Below, piece after piece: positions 1-6,802 of a stretch of DNA of 32,149 bases. Numbering within the stretch: position 1 is the stretch's first letter; each line of letters opens with the position of its first letter. The translations under genes were made by a program, and so were the position numbers. The stretch is from assembly GCA_030602265.1 (NCBI GenBank), contig JAUWAB010000044.1:1-32149 (forward strand). Reading direction: 5' to 3'. The notes beneath the pieces are model-generated. The model worked only from the letters and a program-made list of their open reading frames with translations, searched no databases and had not been told where the DNA came from. This stretch comes from Prolixibacteraceae bacterium (GTDB taxonomy: Bacteria; Bacteroidota; Bacteroidia; Bacteroidales; Prolixibacteraceae).

Positions 1-21
1 ATAAAAGATTAATTTTGCTAT

Positions 22-88
22 TGTCCTTGATATTCATGGTCGGAATTGTATTGGTAACACAACTCTAACCAATTGAATGTCAAGGACA
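22..88. repeat. Large imperfect palindrome (67 nt)
   Basis: The outer arms TGTCCTTGA (22-30) and TCAAGGACA (80-88) are perfect inverted copies. Pairing continues inward through ATTCA/TGAAT, then TGGT/ACCA after a 2-nt bulge, then GA/TC and TTGT/ACAA, leaving a loop of about seven bases near 51-57. As RNA it would be one long hairpin. No T-tract follows on either strand, so it is not a plain intrinsic terminator. It could be the end of a mobile element, a recombination site or a regulatory structure. It does not show the core boxes I would expect of an integron attC site. Confidence 0.6.
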
Positions 89-102
89 TATCCAAATATT
101 TG

Positions 103-141
103 AACGCATTGTTATTAACATTAAACGCATAAGTTATTAAC
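103..141. repeat. Tandem imperfect direct repeat, AACGCAT-n-GTTATTAAC
   Basis: Two near-identical units, AACGCATTGTTATTAAC (103-119) and AACGCATAAGTTATTAAC (124-141), lie about two helical turns apart. Each ends in GTTATTAAC, a GTTA-N-TAAC palindrome. This layout suits a dimeric DNA-binding protein or recombinase arm sites, but no partner gene is visible upstream, so the role is unknown. Confidence 0.5.
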
Positions 142-175
142 TATCAGATAGATATATATTTTTGTCATGTACTAA

Positions 176-376
176 GAAGAATTTAATATTACAAACCCCG
201 ACCATCCACAAGAAATTAAAACAATTGGGAGTGCCTTGCTTGCAATTAACCAAGCGATTGAAAAGCTTAGGAGTGAAAAAACAGATTTTCATGGTAAAAC
301 AAGTGAGGAGTTGTTAATAAAAGATACTATTTACACTTATTTTATTGTGAATTGTATATCTACAGTTTTTATCTAA
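176..376 (+). pseudogene. Coding-like remnant without a start codon
   Basis: An open frame from 176 to a TAA at 374-376 reads well as protein (it includes the segment NPDHPQEIKTIGSALLAINQ and continues with an amphipathic, charged stretch), but there is no ATG, GTG or TTG at its 5' end and an in-frame TAA sits directly upstream at 173-175. An ATT start at 188 is the only possibility. I do not recognise the family. It is most likely the tail of a decayed gene in the island, or a chance open frame; the last 20 or so codons look less protein-like. Confidence 0.3.
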
Positions 377-479
377 CACACTCTTGTTTAGCTGATTTAT
401 AAAACTCTTTAATTTGTATGGCAAACACAAGTGGCTAAGAAAAATTGCAAAACAATCTAATCTCCATGTGGCGTTTAAC

Positions 480-518
480 GTCAATAATTGTATTTTTGAT
501 GTCAAATAATTTGTCTTC
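480..518 (+). promoter_or_regulatory. Candidate operator: 21-bp-phased direct repeat before the HTH gene
   Basis: GTCAATAATTGTATTTT (480-496) and GTCAAATAATTTGTCTTC (501-518) are imperfect direct copies whose starts are 21 bp apart, two turns of B-DNA, ending 9 bp before the HTH start codon. This is where the small controller proteins of restriction-modification loci usually bind their own promoter. A CGTTTAACG palindrome lies just upstream (472-480). I see no convincing TTTG/TAnnTTTG promoter pair here. Role inferred from position and phasing. Confidence 0.35.
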
Positions 519-527
519 AATGCAATT

Positions 528-734
528 ATGATGAGTAAAAAACAACTGAATAGAATAAAAGTGGCTCTTGTAGAAAATAATAAGAGCAATAAATGGTTAG
601 CTCAGAAACTTGGCAAAAATGAGGCAACTATTTCACGTTGGTGTACAAATGATGTACAACCTACTCTACCTACTCTTGTGAAAATCGCAGAAATTCTTGA
701 GGTAACCCCAAGAGAACTCATTAATGACAAATAA
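528..734 (+). CDS. Small XRE/Cro-type HTH regulator (68 aa)
   Basis: This 68-residue protein is essentially a single HTH_3 domain. The N-terminal basic helix is followed by a classic helix-turn-helix (WLAQKLGKNEATISRWCTND, about residues 24-43) and a last helix ending in VTPRELI, as in Cro/C1-like regulators. Size and position resemble controller (C) proteins that time restriction versus methylation in restriction-modification operons. Its TAA is followed immediately by the ATG of the next gene (0 nt), so the two are very likely co-transcribed and translationally coupled. The start could be the ATG at 528 or the adjacent one at 531. Autoregulation through the repeats at 480-518 is inference. 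Family assignment is firm; its regulon is not known. Confidence 0.88.
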   Translation: MMSKKQLNRIKVALVENNKSNKWLAQKLGKNEATISRWCTNDVQPTLPTLVKIAEILEVTPRELINDK

Positions 735-3344
735 ATGGAAAATAATATGAATATAATATCTGCCAAAGTTCCATTTAAGGTTTCTGCAAGGACAGCAAGA
801 TTAATTGGTAGAGAAAATATTGCTACATCAAAAGGTGCAATTATTGAATTAGTTAAGAATGGATATGATGCTGACAGTAAAGTTAGCATAGTATATTTTG
901 ACAATAAATATTCAACATTTTTGAATGAAATTACGGAAGAACATTACCTCGAATTAATTAAAAAAGGAATTTCCAGTGAGACATTAGATAAAATCTATAT
1001 AAAAAGTGAAGACATCTACCAACTAGTTGAAAATGTAGATGATGAATTAAAAACCAGTTTAAAAAAACAAATTTCGAAATTCTCAATATTATATATTATT
1101 GATGCAGGCGAGGGCATGACTCAAAATGTTATAAGGCAACATTGGATGACAATAGGAACGGATAATAAATCAAATAATATATTCACCAAGAATGGCAGAG
1201 TAAAAGCTGGAGCCAAAGGTATAGGCCGATTTGCACTCGACAAGTTAGGAAGTAAATGTGAGATGATAACAATATATAATCCAGACAATCATCCTACTGA
1301 TACTGATGATAATAACTTTCCTTCAGGCTATTGTGGTTACAACTGGAAAGTAAATTGGGAAGATTTTGAAGGTGAATTTAAAACAATAGATACAGTAAAT
1401 GCTGAATTAACAGGAATCGAGAAATCATCGTTATTAGAAGAAATTCAAAAATTAATCCCCGAATACGACCTATCTAAAATAACTTCTGAGAAAGATTTTA
1501 AATATGGAACGCTGTTAAAAATCTCAGAATTAAGAGATAATTGGGATGATTATTATGTCGACCAAGTTTATTCCGACCTTGAGGTTTTGGTTCCACCAAA
1601 GGAAACAGGTGGATTCGAGATTCATTTGAACAGTTCTCTTCACCCGGACAAGTATGGAGAGGTATATGGTTCAATCTGTGATGATTTTGATTACAAGCTA
1701 ATTGCAATTGCTGATGAAAATCAAAATGTAAAAATTAAAATTTTTAGGAACGAGTATGATATTGAACTAATTCCAAGTGACTTTTTTGAACGAGAAGCGA
1801 TGAAACAGCATCCTTTTCAAAAATCTGACTTTGTAAATGGAGAATGGGAAGTGTCAAGGACTTTCTCTCAACTATTGAAGGGATTCAAGGCGGTAGATGA
1901 GGATGATGTATTTTCGAATATTGGGGTATTTGAGTTTTCTTTCTATTTTCTTAAACGAACGTATAATTCCTATGATGCCGATAGGTTTTTCAATAGGAAG
2001 TTTATGTCCAATGAAAGAAAAGATTGGTTAAATAAATTTGGTGGAATTAAGTTATTCAGAGATAATTTTCGAGTGCGTCCTTATGGCGAGGTTAAGGATG
2101 TGGCTTTTGACTGGTTAGGTTTAGGAAATAGAAAATCAGCTAGTCCCGCTGGTATTGCCAAAAAGGACGGAGGTTATAAAGTAGAACCTGAAAATGTTGC
2201 TGGTGCCGTTAAGATATCAAGATTAACTAACGTTGACTTTGAGGATAAATCTAGCCGGGAAGGATTACAAGACAATAAGACTTTTCAAGTCTTCAAACAA
2301 TTACTGGCCGCTATTATTAGCCTATTTGAAGAAGATAGAGCATTTATTGCTAGAGAAATGGCTGATTACGATGAAATAAAATTCGGACCAGAAAGAGATA
2401 GAAAAAAAGCTGAAGAATTAGCAAAGCGCATATTAGCTAATAGTAGAGCAAAAAAAGAAAGTAAATCCAAGGAGGCTGAAGGAAAATCAGAGAACTCAAA
2501 AACGAAAGAAGACCAACCGGATGATAATGATAAAGAATTGTTGGCAAGTGAAATCGAACGAAAGGAAGAAGAAATAGAAAAACTAAAGGAAGAACAAAAA
2601 GTGTTAAGAGGCTTGGCAAGTAGTGGAATTGTGCTTGCTTCTTTTAGTCATGATTTAAGCAAATTAAATGACGTTTTGAGTTCAAGAACAGACAAATTAA
2701 AGAATCTTTTATTAGAGAAGATTGTCGAACAAGATTTTGACGGGATTGAAACAAGAAAAAACCCATTTATACAATTAGAAAGAATTAAAAAACAGGATTT
2801 AAAGCTTCAAAATTGGTTAAATTTTTCGTTGGGTGCTACAAGAAAAGATAAAAGAAAAAGAAAACAGTTATTTCTGAAAAAGTATTTTTCTGATTTAAAA
2901 GCAGATTGGCATACAGTATTCGAAAATAGAGGAATGACATTAAAAATTGATGATGTCGAAGATTTAGATTTACGAGTATTTGAAATTGATTTTGACAGCA
3001 TTTTTAACAATTTGCTTGTTAACTCAATAGACGCCTTTAATATTCTAAAGGAAAGTAGAGATAGACAAATAGAAATTAAAGCATCAAGCAACAGTAAAGA
3101 AATAATTATTGATTACTACGACAATGGGCCTGGATTGTCGAGTGATATAACAGAGCCAGAAAAGATTTTTGAACCTCTATTTACAACTCGAAGAAACCCA
3201 TACACGGGTGAAGAAGAAGGCACTGGTCTTGGAATGTGGCTAGTAAAATCAATAGTCATTGAAAATGATGGAATTGTCAAACTATTATTTCCCCAAATTG
3301 GATTTGGTGTTAGAATAATTTTTCCAATAAAATATAAAAGATAA
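735..3344 (+). CDS. Dual GHKL ATPase: Hsp90/MORC-like module plus C-terminal histidine kinase
   Basis: The 869-residue protein has two complete GHKL ATP-binding modules. The N-terminal one has the N-box E38-x3-N42-x2-DA, the G1 loop DAGEGM (123-128) and the G2 loop GAKGIGR (159-165), the pattern of Hsp90, MutL and MORC ATPases. A long middle region is followed by a very charged, Lys/Glu-rich coiled-coil stretch (about 550-625). The C-terminus is a histidine kinase: SHDL with H639 as likely phospho-acceptor, N-box NNLLVNSIDAF (N763), G1 DNGPGL (796-801), an F-box FEPLFTT and G2 GTGLGM (829-834). No membrane segment or signal peptide is seen, so it should be cytoplasmic. A receiver protein follows 4 nt downstream, its obvious partner. 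I infer that the N-terminal ATPase senses invading DNA or another trigger and drives phosphorylation. ATG at 747 is an alternative start. Confidence 0.85.
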   Translation: MENNMNIISAKVPFKVSARTARLIGRENIATSKGAIIELVKNGYDADSKVSIVYFDNKYSTFLNEITEEHYLELIKKGISSETLDKIYIKSEDIYQLVENVDDELKTSLKKQISKFSILYIIDAGEGMTQNVIRQHWMTIGTDNKSNNIFTKNGRVKAGAKGIGRFALDKLGSKCEMITIYNPDNHPTDTDDNNFPSGYCGYNWKVNWEDFEGEFKTIDTVNAELTGIEKSSLLEEIQKLIPEYDLSKITSEKDFKYGTLLKISELRDNWDDYYVDQVYSDLEVLVPPKETGGFEIHLNSSLHPDKYGEVYGSICDDFDYKLIAIADENQNVKIKIFRNEYDIELIPSDFFEREAMKQHPFQKSDFVNGEWEVSRTFSQLLKGFKAVDEDDVFSNIGVFEFSFYFLKRTYNSYDADRFFNRKFMSNERKDWLNKFGGIKLFRDNFRVRPYGEVKDVAFDWLGLGNRKSASPAGIAKKDGGYKVEPENVAGAVKISRLTNVDFEDKSSREGLQDNKTFQVFKQLLAAIISLFEEDRAFIAREMADYDEIKFGPERDRKKAEELAKRILANSRAKKESKSKEAEGKSENSKTKEDQPDDNDKELLASEIERKEEEIEKLKEEQKVLRGLASSGIVLASFSHDLSKLNDVLSSRTDKLKNLLLEKIVEQDFDGIETRKNPFIQLERIKKQDLKLQNWLNFSLGATRKDKRKRKQLFLKKYFSDLKADWHTVFENRGMTLKIDDVEDLDLRVFEIDFDSIFNNLLVNSIDAFNILKESRDRQIEIKASSNSKEIIIDYYDNGPGLSSDITEPEKIFEPLFTTRRNPYTGEEEGTGLGMWLVKSIVIENDGIVKLLFPQIGFGVRIIFPIKYKR

Positions 3345-3348
3345 GAAT

Positions 3349-4017
3349 ATGTATAAAATTCTTTTTATAGATGAAGAACAAGAGACCTTCGATGATTTTT
3401 TAGATTACGTCGAATTGTCCTCTACCAAAGATAATATTGAAGTCCAAACCCAGTTTCCATTGGAGCACCTTGACGAAATGGTTGAACTAATTTTTAAAAT
3501 TAATCCAGATGCCATTGTCACAGATTTCAGATTAAATGAAATGAAAACAGACATTAAATATAATGTTCCTTACAATGGTGTTGAACTTGTTCAAGAATTA
3601 TTGAAAATTCGAACCGGCTTCCCATGTTTTGTTTTAACGGCATACGATGATTTAGCCGTAAGCGAAAGTGATGATGTTAATAAAGTATATATTAAAAACA
3701 TACTTCATAACAACAAAGAGGAAAGCAAAGCGAAAGCTAAGTTTCTTGATAGGGTTATCTATCAAATTGAACATTATAAATCAAAAATAAAAAGTGTAGA
3801 GAAGGAACTTTTAGAATTAATCGAGTTACGGAAAAGTGGAAAGGCCAATATATCAGATGAAGAAAGAATAATTGCGCTTGACAATTTTTTAGAAAATATT
3901 ATTGACAGCCAACACTCAGTACCTCCTGAATTTAAGACACTATCAAATGAAGATAGATTAAATAAACTATTAAGTACTGTTGATGAAATTCTAAAAAAAG
4001 TTGATAATGGGGATTAA
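3349..4017 (+). CDS. Stand-alone response-regulator receiver protein
   Basis: The N-terminal half (about 1-125) is a receiver domain: acidic pocket D8-E9-E10, phospho-acceptor D59 in IVTDFRLNE, a Thr in the FVLTAYDD strand and a Lys in VYIKN, matching the conserved D/D/T/K set of CheY-like folds. The rest (about 125-222) is predicted helical and charged with no HTH, GGDEF, HD or other known output domain. The receiver therefore probably acts by protein-protein contact. It sits 4 nt after the histidine kinase gene, and its last 11 nt overlap the HNH gene, which points to the nuclease as the likely controlled partner. This is inference; the methyltransferase is the other candidate. The spacing between beta strands is slightly longer than in CheY, with an insertion after D59. 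Confidence 0.8.
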   Translation: MYKILFIDEEQETFDDFLDYVELSSTKDNIEVQTQFPLEHLDEMVELIFKINPDAIVTDFRLNEMKTDIKYNVPYNGVELVQELLKIRTGFPCFVLTAYDDLAVSESDDVNKVYIKNILHNNKEESKAKAKFLDRVIYQIEHYKSKIKSVEKELLELIELRKSGKANISDEERIIALDNFLENIIDSQHSVPPEFKTLSNEDRLNKLLSTVDEILKKVDNGD

Positions 4018-4573
4018 TTTTAGACAAATATCGCCAATAAGAACTTGTACAAAGTCTTATGTAAATTATAGAAGTTACAAACCATTTTTGGCAAAAGATT
4101 TTAATAATAGGTGTGGATATACTGATTGTTCAGATATTTGGTTTGGCGGAAAGAATTCATTTCATATAGACCATTTTAAACCATGGAAGAAAAACCCGGG
4201 ACTAAAAACGACATACTCAAATCTCGTGTATTGCTGTTCCTATGTAAATATTTTAAAATCTGATGATGAAGGTGATTATCTTGACCCATGTGATGTTGAT
4301 TTTAATACTCATTTTGAAAGAGATGAGAATGGAGCTATACACCCCATGGCATCTTCAGCCCAGGCAATATATATGCACAAAAAGCTAAAACTATATTTGA
4401 AACGATATCAGATTATTTGGAAATTAGATGAAATAGTTTCAAGAATGGGTAAACTTAAAGCTGCTATTAATAATCCTAAGAACAAACCAATACAACAAGA
4501 CCTTCTTATTTTACAGGGTGAGCTTGGAAATGAACTAACAACATATATGGACTATTTAAAAAGTAATCAATAA
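4007..4573 (+). CDS. HNH endonuclease
   Basis: The 188-residue protein carries a recognisable HNH/beta-beta-alpha-metal nuclease: a first Cys pair in RCGYTDC, the catalytic HIDH motif in the segment FHIDHFKPW, and a downstream YSNLVYCCSYVNILKSD stretch supplying the Asn and further Cys. The remaining C-terminal part is helical. The ATG at 4007 is preferred; a TTG at 4001 is also in frame. The gene overlaps the receiver gene by 11 nt and lies 7 nt before the methyltransferase, so it is probably the cleavage subunit of the cluster. The same nuclease fold occurs in PtuB of Septu and in retron-associated HNH effectors, but neither partner of those systems is present. Whether the substrate is unmodified DNA, modified DNA or RNA cannot be read from sequence. 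Confidence 0.82.
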   Translation: MGINFRQISPIRTCTKSYVNYRSYKPFLAKDFNNRCGYTDCSDIWFGGKNSFHIDHFKPWKKNPGLKTTYSNLVYCCSYVNILKSDDEGDYLDPCDVDFNTHFERDENGAIHPMASSAQAIYMHKKLKLYLKRYQIIWKLDEIVSRMGKLKAAINNPKNKPIQQDLLILQGELGNELTTYMDYLKSNQ

Positions 4574-4580
4574 AAAACAA

Positions 4581-6419
4581 ATGAGAAACGCATTCAAATA
4601 TTTAAGTCAAAATCGTTTAACAACTCCTAAGAAAGTTGATAGGCTTATTATTTCTGCATTTCTAAAAATCAATAAACTCCAACCAAAATACAATACATTT
4701 TTACAAGCATATACTATCGATAAAAGCGATAAAGAAGAATACGAAAGATTAAATGAGTTTGTATCCATTATCGATTCAGATGTAGCTTATTTCGGTTTTG
4801 AAGAACTCATTGAGCTTTTTGAATTTGTAATTTCTCCTGCCGATAGAATAATCAATGGTGCAATTTATACGCCCGAAAACATTAGAAAATTTATTGTCGA
4901 GGAAACTTTGAACAAGCATAATGTAATTACTGATTTATTTAAAATATCAGATATTGCTTGTGGGTGTGGTGGTTTTCTATTCAATGCTTCAATCGAATTG
5001 AAAAAGAAGATAAACAAACCATATTCTGATATTTTTAGCAATCACATTTATGGATTGGATATACAGGAATATTCTATCAACAGAACAAAACTTTTACTTA
5101 CACTTCTTGCATTATCAGAGGGTGAAGATATTAACACTTTTAATTTTAATTTATATACCGGTGATGCGTTATCATTTAATTGGAAAAATCTTAACCCAAA
5201 TTTTAATGGGTTTGATATAGTCATCGGGAACCCACCTTATGTTTGTTCCAGAAATATTCCTGAAGATTCAAAAAAGTTATTAGAGAATTGGAAAGTCTGT
5301 AAATCCGGGCATCCAGACTTATATATACCCTTTTTTCAAATAGGAATTGAAAATCTCACTTCAACCGGCATTCTGGGCTATATAACAATGAATACATTTT
5401 TTAAAAGTGTTAATGGTCGTGCCTTAAGAGAATATTTTCAAGAAAACCAATTTAGTATTAAGATTATTGATTTTGGAAACAATCAAATTTTCAAAAGTAA
5501 GTCTACATACACATGTATCTGTTTAATTGAAAATTCAAAATCTTCAGTCATTGAGTTTGCAAGGAGTAATAAAAAGTTGAATAATTTGATTTTCAATAAA
5601 ATAAAGTATTCTAAACTAGATGCTTTCAAAGGATGGAACTTAAACAAAAATGAAATAATTGATAGAATTGAAGACACAGGTGTATCATTTGGAGAATTAT
5701 ATAAAACTAGAAATGGCATAGCAACCCTAAAAAATAACATTTACATTTTCAATCCTATAGACGAAAGTAATGATTACTACTATTTGCAAAATGGAAAAGT
5801 CTATGAAATTGAAAAGGATATCTGCAAGGATATAATTAACCCAAATAAATTTACTCAAGCGGAAAGCGTAGACTCAATAAAAGTTAAAGCAATTTTTCCT
5901 TATGAGTATGTCAACAACAGAGCAATTCTTCTCGACGAAAAATACATTAAAATTAATTACCCAAAAGCATACAAATATTTGACTGACAAAAGGAAAATCC
6001 TTGGCACTAGAGATAAAGGAAACGGGAAATATCAAAATTGGTATGCATACGGTAGAAATCAATCATTGGAAAAATTTAAGTATAAATTATTTTTCCCTCA
6101 CATTACACCTAGTACACCTAATTTTACGATTGATACTGATGAAAATTTATTGTTCTATAATGGTTTAGCCGTTGTTACTGAAAATGAGAAAGAACTTCAC
6201 TTTCTAAAAAAACTAATGGCTTCTAGACTATTTTGGACATATATTGAATTGTCAAGCAAACCATATGGTTCTGGGTATTATTCATTAAGTAGAAATTATA
6301 TAAAGAATTTTGGGGTTTATAATTTCGATGACAAGGAAAAAGATTTCATTATAAATACTAATGAGCAAAAGGAGATAGACACTTTTATAGAAAGTAAATA
6401 TGGGGTAATACTAGAATAA
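4581..6419 (+). CDS. N6-adenine DNA methyltransferase, Eco57I/TaqI-like
   Basis: This 612-residue protein has a class I methyltransferase core in the order of gamma-type adenine methylases: SAM-binding motif I DIACGCGGFLF (124-134) and the catalytic NPPY tetrad (217-220) in VIGNPPYVCS. The C-terminal 250 or so residues, including KILGTRDKGNGKYQNWYAYG, resemble TaqI-type target recognition domains. The N-terminal 120 residues show no PD-(D/E)xK nuclease motif, unlike single-chain type IIG enzymes, so cleavage would have to come from another protein, most simply the HNH enzyme encoded just upstream. Motif I has Ile and Cys where DPACGSG is usual; the key Asp and Gly residues are kept. It is the last gene of the cluster. 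Target sequence cannot be predicted. Confidence 0.87.
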   Translation: MRNAFKYLSQNRLTTPKKVDRLIISAFLKINKLQPKYNTFLQAYTIDKSDKEEYERLNEFVSIIDSDVAYFGFEELIELFEFVISPADRIINGAIYTPENIRKFIVEETLNKHNVITDLFKISDIACGCGGFLFNASIELKKKINKPYSDIFSNHIYGLDIQEYSINRTKLLLTLLALSEGEDINTFNFNLYTGDALSFNWKNLNPNFNGFDIVIGNPPYVCSRNIPEDSKKLLENWKVCKSGHPDLYIPFFQIGIENLTSTGILGYITMNTFFKSVNGRALREYFQENQFSIKIIDFGNNQIFKSKSTYTCICLIENSKSSVIEFARSNKKLNNLIFNKIKYSKLDAFKGWNLNKNEIIDRIEDTGVSFGELYKTRNGIATLKNNIYIFNPIDESNDYYYLQNGKVYEIEKDICKDIINPNKFTQAESVDSIKVKAIFPYEYVNNRAILLDEKYIKINYPKAYKYLTDKRKILGTRDKGNGKYQNWYAYGRNQSLEKFKYKLFFPHITPSTPNFTIDTDENLLFYNGLAVVTENEKELHFLKKLMASRLFWTYIELSSKPYGSGYYSLSRNYIKNFGVYNFDDKEKDFIINTNEQKEIDTFIESKYGVILE

Positions 6420-6491
6420 TCCCTCACAATTTGCAAGCAAAATCTCACGAAGAATATGTTGCTAAAAATTTCAACCATATTTCACGCCCAC

Positions 6492-6524
6492 CAAAAAAAA
6501 AGAGTCAGACCTTCGTCTAACTCT
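6492..6524 (-). terminator. Intrinsic terminator of tRNA-Gly
   Basis: On the minus strand AGAGT-T-AGAC, loop GAAG, GTCT-G-ACTCT forms a 10-bp stem (one G-T pair) followed by a run of at least eight T. It lies 12 nt past the tRNA 3' end. For plus-strand transcripts from the island the hairpin lacks a T-tract. Confidence 0.8.
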
Positions 6525-6536
6525 CTCATCCTCAAG

Positions 6537-6608
6537 AGCGGGAAACGGGGGTCGAACCCGCGACCCTCAGCTTGGGAAGCTGATGCTCTACCACTGAGCT
6601 ACTCCCGC
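6537..6608 (-). tRNA. tRNA-Gly (anticodon CCC)
   Basis: The 72-nt minus-strand sequence folds as a full cloverleaf: acceptor GCGGGAG with TTCCCGC, D-arm GCTC...GAGC, anticodon stem TCAGC/GCTGA with loop TTCCCAA (anticodon CCC, reading GGG), and T-arm GCGGG-TTCGACC-CCCGT. The 3' CCA is not encoded; the discriminator is T at 6537. It is a single-gene unit with its own terminator. Its 3' end faces the AT-rich island, the orientation in which integrases usually use a tRNA gene as attachment site. No integrase or duplicated tRNA 3' end is in the window. Confidence 0.95.
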
Positions 6609-6630
6609 CTTTTTTTCCTGATAACAGCCG

Positions 6631-6638
6631 CAAAAATA
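6631..6638 (-). promoter_or_regulatory. Candidate -7 element for tRNA-Gly
   Basis: On the minus strand TATTTTTG fits the Bacteroidota -7 consensus TAnnTTTG and lies 22 nt before the tRNA 5' end. No TTTG is seen at the expected upstream spacing, so confidence is modest. Confidence 0.35.
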
Positions 6639-6720
6639 AAGAAAATTGCTCAACATAGTGTATCCCGTCTGGATTATTTTCCCGCCGCTTATCAGATTTC
6701 ATACACCATATCTCACTTTT

Positions 6721-6754
6721 TTTGCCCCTTTTTTGCCAGAAGTTTATACTTTTG
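6721..6754 (+). promoter_or_regulatory. Candidate promoter of the CotH-family gene
   Basis: TTTG (6721-6724) and TACTTTTG (6747-6754) fit the Bacteroidota -33/-7 pair, though the 22-bp spacer is a little longer than the usual 19-21. The -7 element lies 48 nt before the chosen start codon. Confidence 0.45.
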
Positions 6755-6802
6755 GGTTTTTACTTTGCCGGTGGCCTTCGGGCCATCCTTTTACAACCAA
6801 TA

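Noticed and set aside
22-88. Integron attC site
   Set aside because: The hairpin shape is suggestive, but the outer ends are TGTCCTTGA/TCAAGGACA rather than RYYYAAC/GTTRRRY, and no integrase or cassette array is visible.
314-589. Minus-strand 91-codon frame rich in hydrophobic residues
   Set aside because: Low-complexity AT-rich DNA gives Phe/Leu/Ile-rich frames by chance; it overlaps the candidate operator and the HTH gene start.
735-4017. Detocs anti-phage two-component system
   Set aside because: The kinase has a GHKL/Hsp90-like N-terminus rather than the repeat-containing sensor I recall for DtcA, and the receiver has no fused effector domain.
4007-6419. Septu, retron or single-chain type IIG system
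   Set aside because: The HNH protein recalls PtuB-like nucleases, but there is no SMC/ABC-type ATPase or reverse transcriptase, and the methylase has no fused nuclease.
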